A DNA stretch of 35,549 nt from IMG/VR virus record IMGVR_UViG_3300031758_000260, positions 1-35,549 of that record; one strand, written 5' to 3'. Shown here one piece after another: positions 1-7,396 of this stretch (the first letter of the stretch is position 1; each line of letters begins with the position of its first letter). The position numbers and the translations under genes were made by a program. Source of the stretch: a virus. The notes under the pieces were generated by a model. It worked only from the letters and a program-made list of their open reading frames with translations. It had not been told where the DNA came from and did no database searches.

Positions 1-46
1 TGATGGAAGTTATCTTAATATGTGGATAAGTAAATAAATATGTGTG
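1..46. repeat. Terminal direct repeat, left copy
   Basis: Bases 1-46 are identical to bases 35504-35549. This means the contig is circular, or the genome is terminally redundant. A 46-bp overlap could be an assembly overlap from a circularly permuted or concatemeric template. It is shorter than the direct terminal repeats of about 150 bp or more usual in T7-like phages, so I do not claim a physical end here. The repeat contains a perfect DnaA box (minus strand). Confidence 0.95.
21..29 (-). promoter_or_regulatory. Perfect DnaA box (TTATCCACA)
   Basis: Reads TTATCCACA on the minus strand, the consensus high-affinity DnaA box. The same site is repeated at 35524-35532 in the overlap copy. A second perfect box lies 261 bp away on the circle at 35255-35263. 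The phage encodes its own DnaA domain-IV-like protein (32043-32546), so these may be origin or regulatory sites. The function is inferred. Confidence 0.55.
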
Positions 47-62
47 GCATTTCTGCCACACA
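41..62 (-). terminator. Hairpin between tail module and lysis module
   Basis: A perfect 9-bp stem (41-49 with 54-62) with a 4-nt loop lies 11 nt downstream of the minus-strand gene 74-241. On the minus strand the stem is followed by a T-rich run (TATTTATTTACTT). It is a plausible intrinsic terminator separating tail genes from the lysis genes, or a partial terminator allowing read-through. Confidence 0.55.
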
Positions 63-73
63 CACTGTAAAGA

Positions 74-241
74 CTACTCTTCGTCTTCTTCGTCTTCATC
101 TAGATCAAAGTCTTCGTCTTCATCTAGATCATCCTCGTATGATACGTGAGCATCATCTGGATTTATCTTTAGCTCAAGATCATCTAAGAGATCTTTAATC
201 TCATAGATAATATCTTCAGCAGATTTTTTCTTTTTTGCCAT
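74..241 (-). CDS. Small acidic-tailed protein (55 aa)
   Basis: I do not recognise a family. The 55-residue product starts with a lysine cluster (MAKKKKSAED) and ends in an almost purely Asp/Glu tail over roughly residues 36-55, giving an extreme charge segregation. A good ribosome binding site (AGGAG) lies just upstream of the ATG at 241. The gene is the last one of the long minus-strand tail operon and is followed by the hairpin at 41-62. Acidic tails of this type occur in DNA mimics and in charge-neutralising virion proteins, but nothing here identifies which, if either, applies. Confidence 0.7.
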   Translation of the reverse strand: MAKKKKSAEDIIYEIKDLLDDLELKINPDDAHVSYEDDLDEDEDFDLDEDEEDEE

Positions 242-341
242 AGCTAACTCCTATAGTTGGTTAGGCAGTGGCGGAATAGTGTTAATTGAATAATAAGTAA
301 ATAAAATTATTTTTTATAACTCTTTGAATTATAAATAAAAT

Positions 342-464
342 TTATTTATTTTTGTAGATCTTTTCTATTGTTTCTAAATAATTATTCCAAAATGATTTAA
401 CGTCTGCTGCATAATCATTAAAGAATTTATTCCAATAGTTTTTAATATCTGAATAGTTGTACAT
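342..464 (-). CDS. Small aromatic-rich helical protein (40 aa)
   Basis: A 40-residue ORF with a clear ribosome binding site (AAGGAA, about 8 nt before the ATG at 464). The product is rich in Tyr, Trp, Phe and Asn (MYNYSDIKNYWNKFF at the start) and looks like one amphipathic helix with no signal peptide or obvious membrane span. It lies in the string of tiny genes downstream of the tail proteins. No family recognised; the strong ribosome binding site is the main reason to call it. Confidence 0.6.
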   Translation of the reverse strand: MYNYSDIKNYWNKFFNDYAADVKSFWNNYLETIEKIYKNK

Positions 465-553
465 ATTATTTCCTTGTGTAAAAGTTATATTCACTATCTG
501 TGTAAATAGGCATAGAAGCTATATATGTTGCAATGCACAATTATCAAGAGGTA

Positions 554-670
554 TTATTTAATATTTAAATGTATCTTTATAGATTCAATAAGATCATTAA
601 CTACATGCTCATACTTCCAGCCAATGTATATTCCTATTGTTAATGATATTAGGATTAGGATTGTTGTCAT
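554..670 (-). CDS. Small single-span membrane protein (38 aa)
   Basis: A 38-residue product beginning with a hydrophobic stretch (residues 2-18, TTILILISLTIGIYIGW), followed by a short charged tail. It is predicted to be an inner-membrane protein with a short cytoplasmic or periplasmic end. It follows the hairpin at 696-716 downstream of the last adhesin gene, and the upstream sequence has no good Shine-Dalgarno, so expression is less certain. Its position between tail and lysis genes would suit a lysis accessory function, but this is only inferred. Confidence 0.45.
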   Translation of the reverse strand: MTTILILISLTIGIYIGWKYEHVVNDLIESIKIHLNIK

Positions 671-695
671 ATTAGTTTTTTTGTTAGTTTGTTAA

Positions 696-716
696 GAAAA
701 GACTTATGGTCTTTTT
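696..716 (-). terminator. Hairpin after the distal tail gene
   Basis: An 8-bp stem (696-703 with 709-716), 5-nt loop, located 11 nt after the stop codon of the gene 728-2203. On the minus strand the 3' arm ends in TCTTTTCTT, so it fits a weak intrinsic terminator. The stem is A/T-rich apart from the inner GAC/GTC. Confidence 0.4.
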
Positions 717-727
717 GAGTTTAAGAA

Positions 728-2203
728 TTATCTAGCCAATAAAAATATTGATATAATTGGACTGTCGGTTAAATTTCTTGAAGCACCTGTAACATCATTT
801 ACTCCACCCACGTCATTGTAATAACCTCTGCCACCATTATTAGACCATCTAATACCTATTGGATTTGTTCCACCATTTGTAATGTTACTTGGGTCACTAA
901 AATAAGATAAAATTTGGTTACCGCCTTCGTGTGCATTATCTTGCAAACTTACAAAACCATTTGTTGGCAAACTATTAGGATTTAATGTACTTAAATTTAC
1001 TCCTCTAGCTTGAAAACCACTTGAACTTTCTCCTGCGTGAGCATTTGTAAAAGTATCACTAGGTATTTCTGGTAAAGAATTATATCTAAATAAATTTGCA
1101 TAAATATTTGCAGTATTTAAAGCTCCACTTGCTTGTTGTGGTATCAAAAGCAAACCAACTTGATTATTAATATAATTTATTTTTGTTGTTCCTAAATGAA
1201 ATGTTGCTTGATTAGAAATAGAACCTACTTGACTATTTGTATTAATATCTGTTTGAGCTGAACTTGATTGATAACGTAATCCAACTAAAGCATAGGCATA
1301 ATTATTATATTTATAGAAATATAGTTGTTCAGAAGAACCAGAAGAAGTTTTAATATAATATTGATTTCCATTTACAACGTGGCTATCTCCATCTGAAACT
1401 GTGTTAAAAGCTCTTGCACTAGAAGAACCATCTAAACCTAAATTAACAATTATATTAAAAGCTCTATCTACTGTTTTAGAATTTGCAGTTGCTCTTAAAG
1501 TAAAACTATATGTAGTTGAAGAAGCAACGTCTGTGGGGTCACCACTAATAGCTCCTGTTGAAGAATTTAAAGTAAGTCCAGCAGTAGTTAAAACTGTTCC
1601 GCCTGTTTCAGAATAACTTACAGTATCTCCATCTGCGTCTGTCGCAGATACAGTTACGTGAGTTCCTGTTGATTTATCTGTAATAGTTGTAAGTGTTCCT
1701 GAAGCTGTACTCCAAGTTGGAGATACATCTACATTAATTTGATTATCTAAAGTTCCTGATAAACCAGAAGAATTTACAACTCTAACATCGTAAGGTTCTT
1801 TAGCACCCACAAAAGAACTTCTAGCAATAACAGCACTAATAGTTGTTGAGTTAGTAACTGTAGTTGTTGATGCTGTAATTTCTGTGGCATCACTTCCTAT
1901 AAATTTAACAACTGCACCAGATTGAAAATTACTTCCTGTTATAGTGAAAGTAATATTACCGCCTTCATCACTAGCAACTTCTAAAGGAGATACTGCTGTA
2001 ACTGTAGGTGGACTATCTATAACCTTAAACTCTGTACCTGTATAATATTCAGCTAATCCTGTTTCAGAATTAAAACGTATTTGACCAGCAGTAGAACCTC
2101 GTTGAGCAGTTGTACCTGATGCAACTTTAGTTCCTTCAGTTCCTGTGTCAGATATATTTACAAATCCTGTACCTAGATTGGCAATAGTTCTGGCTTTAGT
2201 CAT
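728..2203 (-). CDS. Tail-associated adhesin-like protein with IPT and Ig-like domains
   Basis: A 491-residue probable virion protein that likely decorates the tail fibre or contacts the host. The N-terminal about 65 residues contain a Gly/Thr-rich segment typical of marine phage tail proteins. Then come an IPT/TIG-type Ig domain (about 66-160, including a VTAVSPLEVAS start) and a He_PIG/cadherin-like Ig domain (about 163-255). The last about 235 residues form an unrecognised, Asn/Ser-rich C-terminal domain, a natural receptor-tip candidate. The IPT plus Ig pair closely parallels the C-terminus of the fibre (4662-7379), suggesting intragenomic duplication. The gene is the fourth of four tail genes on the minus strand. 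It could instead be a minor capsid decoration, but the context favours tail. Confidence 0.65.
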   Translation of the reverse strand: MTKARTIANLGTGFVNISDTGTEGTKVASGTTAQRGSTAGQIRFNSETGLAEYYTGTEFKVIDSPPTVTAVSPLEVASDEGGNITFTITGSNFQSGAVVKFIGSDATEITASTTTVTNSTTISAVIARSSFVGAKEPYDVRVVNSSGLSGTLDNQINVDVSPTWSTASGTLTTITDKSTGTHVTVSATDADGDTVSYSETGGTVLTTAGLTLNSSTGAISGDPTDVASSTTYSFTLRATANSKTVDRAFNIIVNLGLDGSSSARAFNTVSDGDSHVVNGNQYYIKTSSGSSEQLYFYKYNNYAYALVGLRYQSSSAQTDINTNSQVGSISNQATFHLGTTKINYINNQVGLLLIPQQASGALNTANIYANLFRYNSLPEIPSDTFTNAHAGESSSGFQARGVNLSTLNPNSLPTNGFVSLQDNAHEGGNQILSYFSDPSNITNGGTNPIGIRWSNNGGRGYYNDVGGVNDVTGASRNLTDSPIISIFLLAR

Positions 2204-2251
2204 ATTAATTATATTAGTTTATGTTTGTTAAAGTTGCAAATTTTATTCATA

Positions 2252-3301
2252 TTATCTCGCTGTAGCTGGTACGTTATTAGTTCCTACTAATGGATTTTCA
2301 GCAAATGCCATGTAGATGTATGTTCCACCTGACCCATTGGTATCTGTATTAGAACTTCTTGCTTTAAAACCATTTGAATAGAAATCAAATTGATTATTTC
2401 CTGTGCTTTCTGCATTAGTTAAATTTGGAAATAATTGTTTATCTGTTAAATTAAATGTGTTTCTAACACTATCGTACATATACCATTGACCACCACTAGT
2501 ATTAGTTTGTTTAATTATAATCATAGCAGGTTTAAATCCTGTATAAACAAATGTTCCATCAGTTGAACCATTACCAGTATATGAACCAAATTTGCTAAAT
2601 CCTTTTACTTCAGCGAAGCAGTAAGCGATAAATGATTGACCACTTTCATTTACATCAGCATCATTTCCTAATGTTATAAGAGTAGATGTTGGAGAAGTAT
2701 TATTCCAAAAAACAATATTTGTTCTTGGTACTTCAGTTGAATTAAGTAAATGACTTTTTGTATTTCCTAAAGATTTATGAAAACCTTGCCAATTTCTTCC
2801 ACCTAAACTTCTATTTTTAACTATTGTAAATGCAGGTGCAACACCTAAACCATGTCCAAAAGTAGCACCACTTGTTCCATTACCAGTATAACTTACAATA
2901 CTAAATCCACTTGTTGTATTAGCTGATACTGTGCTTGTGATAGTTCCTGAATTGTTTGATACTCCAGCACCATTTGCGTCCCAATTCCATGAAACAAATG
3001 TTTCTCCACTTTGATTTACCTTGTTATAAAATCCACCAAGAGTAAATCCATCACTATTAAAAGCTGTTAAACTACCAGAAGTGTCATCTCCCTCAGAAGC
3101 TGTTCCATTAGTTTGTAAATTTTTATTAACACCTCTAATTACATCAAATAAATTATGTCCATGAGTTGCGTTGCTTCTAACTTTAATCCAAACAAAATCT
3201 GGGGAAAAATTAAGACCAGTAATAGAATTTGTTGCACCAGTACCAGTATATAACTTTGTATCAAAATAATTACTTGGTTTATTAATTGTTGTGTAAGCCA
3301 T
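2252..3301 (-). CDS. Tail-associated protein, phage adhesin domain (DUF7483-like)
   Basis: A 349-residue protein with two copies of a marine-phage adhesin pattern. Copy one contains LNFSPDFVWIKVR, HNLFDVIRG and DGFTLGG; later segments repeat the phrases SYTGNGTSG and SYTGNGSTDG with a following FKPAMIIIK. I associate this with the DUF7483-type tail domain, from memory. In several marine phages this domain is the C-terminal part of a protein that begins with LamG and SPRY-like domains. Here those domains sit in the separate gene immediately upstream (3313-4662), 11 bp away, so this looks like a split version. It probably helps recognise the host surface. Confidence 0.6.
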   Translation of the reverse strand: MAYTTINKPSNYFDTKLYTGTGATNSITGLNFSPDFVWIKVRSNATHGHNLFDVIRGVNKNLQTNGTASEGDDTSGSLTAFNSDGFTLGGFYNKVNQSGETFVSWNWDANGAGVSNNSGTITSTVSANTTSGFSIVSYTGNGTSGATFGHGLGVAPAFTIVKNRSLGGRNWQGFHKSLGNTKSHLLNSTEVPRTNIVFWNNTSPTSTLITLGNDADVNESGQSFIAYCFAEVKGFSKFGSYTGNGSTDGTFVYTGFKPAMIIIKQTNTSGGQWYMYDSVRNTFNLTDKQLFPNLTNAESTGNNQFDFYSNGFKARSSNTDTNGSGGTYIYMAFAENPLVGTNNVPATAR

Positions 3302-3312
3302 TAGTTTATCTC

Positions 3313-4662
3313 CTATCCATAGACGTTAATATTTTTAGTACACAAACTGTAATATCCAGTAGGTGGTTGATATTGGAATTTACCTAAACCTGCACCATCA
3401 GAATAAGGTGATGAGATTGCTGTTGTTCCAAAGAAACCAGTACCGAAGTTTACATTTGTATTTTCACTTGAGCTTCTAGTTTCTAAAATAAACATAAAAG
3501 TTCTTCCAGCATAACTACTATCTAAAGTCCAAGTAGGATTTGATCCTGTTGCAGGATTACCTGTTGAGCCAGATAAATTATAATATGTTCCATTAATGCC
3601 TATATAAAATCTATTATTATCTCTATCTAAAGCAAATTGTAATATATTATTAGCAACAAAATTTGGAAAACCAGCAGATTGAGCTCTTGAACCATTGGTA
3701 TCAGCATAGGCATAGGCTGTTCCAGCATTCTGTAATCCATAAATACCAACAGTACCATCATCTGCTATATTAATTTGTTGTTTAGCTGTATCTAAACATA
3801 TTCCATATAACAGACCACTAGCTGTTCCTAATACTTTTGCTTCCCAGTACCATTTACCACTAGGTACTCCAAATGTACTTCTTACATTTGCATCATTTGT
3901 ACTATATGTTGTTGTTAAATTTCCATTTGAAAGAGTAACTCCTGTATTTGCTAAAGGATTTAAAGTACAAAAAACATTTGAAGGAGTATCTACAGTTTGT
4001 GTAGGAGTTCCATTAACAGTAAAGTTATTTCCATTACCTGAACTATCTGTTCCTAATGAGCCAGAGTTTTCAAACTTTAAGAAGAAACCATTTGTTCCAT
4101 AAGAACCTGTATATGCTTTAGGTTTCCATATTCCTGTTGTTGCATCTGTTTCTCCGAATGATGATGCGTCTAATTGCTGACCATCTATGAAATATACTGA
4201 TGCCATTGAACCATTAAAATAATTATCTATAACAGAACCATATTGTAAATTACCTACTTGAATACTTTGTCCATTAACATTAATAGTTGAAAAATTTGCA
4301 TTTTGAGAAGGATATGTTGCTGTAGTAAAAGACGTTATTTGATTTCCATTAACATACATTTTTGCTCTATTACTTGATGTAGCTTGCGTTGTATCTACCG
4401 CAATAACAAGATGATACCAAGCGGAAAGATCTCTATAAATAGAAGAACTTTGTAATAATATTTGATCACTTCCACCAGATATTAAATACACAGCAAATGA
4501 TTCATCAGAACTAAAATAAATACCTCCTCTATTGGTATTAGAGCTATAAGAATTTAATAAACCAGAATAACTACTATTACTTGATTTTTTTACCCAAGTT
4601 GAAAAAGTAAATTTTTGAGTATTACCACTTCCTTGTGTTCTTTGTAAATATGTACTAGCCAT
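3313..4662 (-). CDS. Tail-associated LamG/SPRY-like lectin-fold protein
   Basis: A 449-residue protein. The N-terminal half resembles a concanavalin/laminin-G fold (FTFSTWVKKSS near residue 18; WYHLVIAVDTT near 80; KMYVNGNQI near 103). The C-terminal half resembles a SPRY/B30.2-type sandwich (GKWYWEAKVLG near 266; a Phe-containing DRDNNRFYIGING segment near 346). It ends in GYYSLCTKNI, a phrase that in related phage proteins leads straight into the domain found here in the next gene. The start overlaps the stop of the tail fibre gene by one base, so the two are translationally coupled. Its likely role is carbohydrate binding at the tail tip. Confidence 0.65.
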   Translation of the reverse strand: MASTYLQRTQGSGNTQKFTFSTWVKKSSNSSYSGLLNSYSSNTNRGGIYFSSDESFAVYLISGGSDQILLQSSSIYRDLSAWYHLVIAVDTTQATSSNRAKMYVNGNQITSFTTATYPSQNANFSTINVNGQSIQVGNLQYGSVIDNYFNGSMASVYFIDGQQLDASSFGETDATTGIWKPKAYTGSYGTNGFFLKFENSGSLGTDSSGNGNNFTVNGTPTQTVDTPSNVFCTLNPLANTGVTLSNGNLTTTYSTNDANVRSTFGVPSGKWYWEAKVLGTASGLLYGICLDTAKQQINIADDGTVGIYGLQNAGTAYAYADTNGSRAQSAGFPNFVANNILQFALDRDNNRFYIGINGTYYNLSGSTGNPATGSNPTWTLDSSYAGRTFMFILETRSSSENTNVNFGTGFFGTTAISSPYSDGAGLGKFQYQPPTGYYSLCTKNINVYG

Positions 4663-7379
4663 TAGTTAAACTGTGCTCCATTGTTAATTCCAACTGTTAT
4701 AGTTATGCTGAAAGCTCTATCAGCAGTTTGTGATTCTCCATCTGTAGCTCTTATTGTAAACGAATAAGTTGTGTCAGCAGTAGCACCACTTTCTGTTCCA
4801 CTTATCACACCTGAACCAGAATTTAAAGAAGTTCCTCCGGGTAAAGATCCTGAAACAACAGAATAAGAAACAGCTGAATCAGATGTCGCAGCAACAGTAG
4901 CTGATACTGAACCACCACCACTAAATGTTCCAAGAGTTCCTGCAGCTGTAGACCATACTGGTGCGTCAGATACAGTTAATAATGCGTTAGTTGATCTTGC
5001 AGCATAACCATCATTATTTTCAATTCTAATAAAATATGTTCCATCAACTGTAATTGTAAAGTTAGCACTGATAGAAGTTGAGGATGTAAATGATACAGAG
5101 TTTGCTCTAATGATTGCACCTGTAGATGAATTAACAGCTTCTACAATTGGAACAGATACAAAGTTAGTTCCTGTAATTGTAATGCTTGTTGCATCATTAG
5201 TAATTGTAGATGGTGATATAGAAGTAATTGTAGGGAATGTTCCAACTTGAATTGTAGTTGAACCACCTAGAGCTACTGCATTACCATTTATTGTAATTGT
5301 GTTTGAACCAAAATCTAAACCTGTTGCACCACTATTAACTTTTAAAACTTGTCCAGCAGTTCCTAAAGGAGGAACGTCATTGGCATCTGTAATACTAAAG
5401 TTAGCTAATTGGAATGTACCATAAGCTACTACTTCTAAAATATCTGATACTGCAGCACCTGTTGTTAATACGATTGAAGTTCCATTACTTGCAGTAAAGT
5501 CTGAACCATTAACTAATTTAATACCATTTAAATAAACATCTAAAAATCCAGCGTCATAAGAAAGAGTTGCAGAGTTATCATCTGGTCCAGTAAATGTAGT
5601 CTGACTTGCTGTTGCAGTATATTTGAATCTATCTGCTGTACCATTAACTGAACTACCTGCATTAATCCAACCACCAGAAGAATAAACCTTCATAGTGTTA
5701 GAAGCAGTATCAAAATATAAATCTCCTAAATCTAAACTTGTAGATGGAGCTGTACCACTTACTCTGTATCTAGCAGCAAAATCATTTACTGATCCAATGT
5801 TTGTTGAAACATCATTAACAGAAGCAATGTTTGTAGCGACTGTATTAACATTAGCAATATTATTTCCTACGTTATTTACATTAGTAATATTATTAGCAAC
5901 TGTATCAATCTCAGATTGAACTTCAGCTAAATCATTTGCAACAGCTTGAATTTCTGTAAGTTTATTTTCAACAGCAGCAATATCAGCAGAGATAGTAGCA
6001 ACTGCTGTAATGTCAGCAGATATACCAGCTAGTGTTGTAATGTTTGCATTAGCACCTGCAACTGTATTTATGTTTGCAGAATTTGATGCAACAGAATTTA
6101 TGTTTGCAGAGTTACCAGCAACAGAATTAATATTTACAGAATTACCTGCTACGCTATTTACGTTTGCAATATTAGTTGCAACAGAATTAACGTTAGCAAT
6201 ATTTGTTGCTACTGAATTTATATTTGTAGAATTAGACGCTACAGAATTAATGTTAGATGAATTACCAGCAACACTTGTTACATTACCTGATATTCCAGCA
6301 ACAGTTGTAACATCAGCTGCTATACCAGATACAGTATTAATATTTGTTTGATCACTTGTAGTTGGAGTTGTTCTTCTCCAAGTTGTATTACCTAGATCAT
6401 AAACTTTCATTACATTGTTTGTAGTGTCAAAATATAAAGCACCATCAATCAATGCATTTGAATCATTATCTAATGTTGGATCAGTTGCTTTAGCACCTAA
6501 GTATCTATCATCAAAAGAATCATAACTAGATGCAGCTGAAGCGGCAGAAGCAGCGGAAGCTGAGGCACTAGAACTAGAAGCTGAGGCAGAAGAACTTGCA
6601 GCAGATGCACTAGAACTTGCAGATGATGCAGAACTAGCAGCATTACTAGCAGATGTAGAAGCTGCAGAAGCGGAAGCAGCGGCAGCAGTTGCTGAAGATG
6701 TTGCAGAAGCAGCATCAACTAATAAATCCCATTTAGCAGAATCAGCGTTAGAAGTGATAGGTTGTGTTCCAGTAGAAGTATGACCAGTATTACATAAATA
6801 AATATTATTGTTTGATGTATCTTTTACTATATCTCTTGCAGCATAAGTTACACCTGCACTCCAGTTTCCTCTATAAGTTCCAAGTTCTTGTGATACAACT
6901 AACTCTCCATTAGAATCAAAACCAAATATCTTTCCAGCTCTAGCTGAAGAACCTACAGTAAACTCTGTAGAGTTCATTGTGTTTGTTTTAGATAATTTAA
7001 TTGATCGTGTTACTTCTTCTTGCAATTGTTGAATTGCCATCATTGCTCTGTCTAATCCTTCTTCATGGGATTCAGCAGGAAATGGATCGTTAGCAATATA
7101 ATCTATGGCTTGTGTCTGTGGAAGATTGCGTCTTAATACAACTGTTTCAGTAGATATTGGAATATTACCAGCAGTGAATGTAATAGATCCACCTCCAGCA
7201 TTACCAGCACCTGATACTGTATAATGAGTTGTTAATGTCTTAATGGTTTCTGTACCATTAGCTGAACGAATGATTACTTGTAAATCTGAATTAGCGAATA
7301 TCTTAAATGTATAACTAAACGTGGCTGTTGAACCATCACCATTATAACTATTTCTAACTGTAGTTGAAGATATTGTCAT
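4662..7379 (-). CDS. T7-type tail fibre protein with decapeptide coiled-coil repeats
   Basis: A 905-residue tail fibre. Residues 1-130 match the T7 gp17 N-terminal domain that docks on the tail (SSTTVRNSYNGDGSTATF at 4-21; PAESHEEGLDRAMMAIQQLQ at 101-120). Residues about 223-286 are nearly pure Ala/Ser. Residues about 346-534 are a decapeptide array (consensus xNxxNINSVA). This array is flanked on both sides by the same short knob phrase LYFDTxxNxMKVY (about 316 and 554). The last about 180 residues carry an IPT and an Ig-like domain. No C-terminal receptor tip or chaperone is evident, so the host-contact function probably lies in the three genes downstream. The trimeric shaft prediction is inferred. 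Confidence 0.85.
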   Translation of the reverse strand: MTISSTTVRNSYNGDGSTATFSYTFKIFANSDLQVIIRSANGTETIKTLTTHYTVSGAGNAGGGSITFTAGNIPISTETVVLRRNLPQTQAIDYIANDPFPAESHEEGLDRAMMAIQQLQEEVTRSIKLSKTNTMNSTEFTVGSSARAGKIFGFDSNGELVVSQELGTYRGNWSAGVTYAARDIVKDTSNNNIYLCNTGHTSTGTQPITSNADSAKWDLLVDAASATSSATAAAASASAASTSASNAASSASSASSSASAASSSASASSSSASASAASAASAASSYDSFDDRYLGAKATDPTLDNDSNALIDGALYFDTTNNVMKVYDLGNTTWRRTTPTTSDQTNINTVSGIAADVTTVAGISGNVTSVAGNSSNINSVASNSTNINSVATNIANVNSVATNIANVNSVAGNSVNINSVAGNSANINSVASNSANINTVAGANANITTLAGISADITAVATISADIAAVENKLTEIQAVANDLAEVQSEIDTVANNITNVNNVGNNIANVNTVATNIASVNDVSTNIGSVNDFAARYRVSGTAPSTSLDLGDLYFDTASNTMKVYSSGGWINAGSSVNGTADRFKYTATASQTTFTGPDDNSATLSYDAGFLDVYLNGIKLVNGSDFTASNGTSIVLTTGAAVSDILEVVAYGTFQLANFSITDANDVPPLGTAGQVLKVNSGATGLDFGSNTITINGNAVALGGSTTIQVGTFPTITSISPSTITNDATSITITGTNFVSVPIVEAVNSSTGAIIRANSVSFTSSTSISANFTITVDGTYFIRIENNDGYAARSTNALLTVSDAPVWSTAAGTLGTFSGGGSVSATVAATSDSAVSYSVVSGSLPGGTSLNSGSGVISGTESGATADTTYSFTIRATDGESQTADRAFSITITVGINNGAQFN
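5778..6344 (-). repeat. Tandem 30-bp (decapeptide) repeats in the tail fibre gene
   Basis: Codons 346-490 form about fifteen consecutive ten-residue units in perfect register (for example NINSVAGNSA, NINSVATNIA, NVNSVATNIA). After a shift of about seven residues, four more units run to about codon 534. At DNA level this is a degenerate 30-bp tandem repeat. Such arrays can expand or contract by recombination, changing fibre length. Confidence 0.85.
6522..6713 (-). repeat. Low-complexity Ala/Ser tract of the tail fibre
   Basis: Codons 223-286 encode almost only alanine and serine, from imperfect GCW and TCW triplet repeats. In phage fibres such tracts are flexible or helical linkers between the docking domain and the shaft. 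Confidence 0.8.
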
Positions 7380-7396
7380 ATTTTAATTTCTATATA

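Noticed and set aside
6010-6351. 113-codon plus-strand ORF opposite the tail fibre repeats
   Set aside because: It is the mirror of the decapeptide repeat array; the repeat has no stop in this frame, so the ORF extends automatically.
6497-6718. Leu-rich 73-codon frame in the Ala/Ser tract of the fibre gene
   Set aside because: It is produced by shifting the GCA/TCT-like triplet repeat; low complexity, no ribosome binding site.
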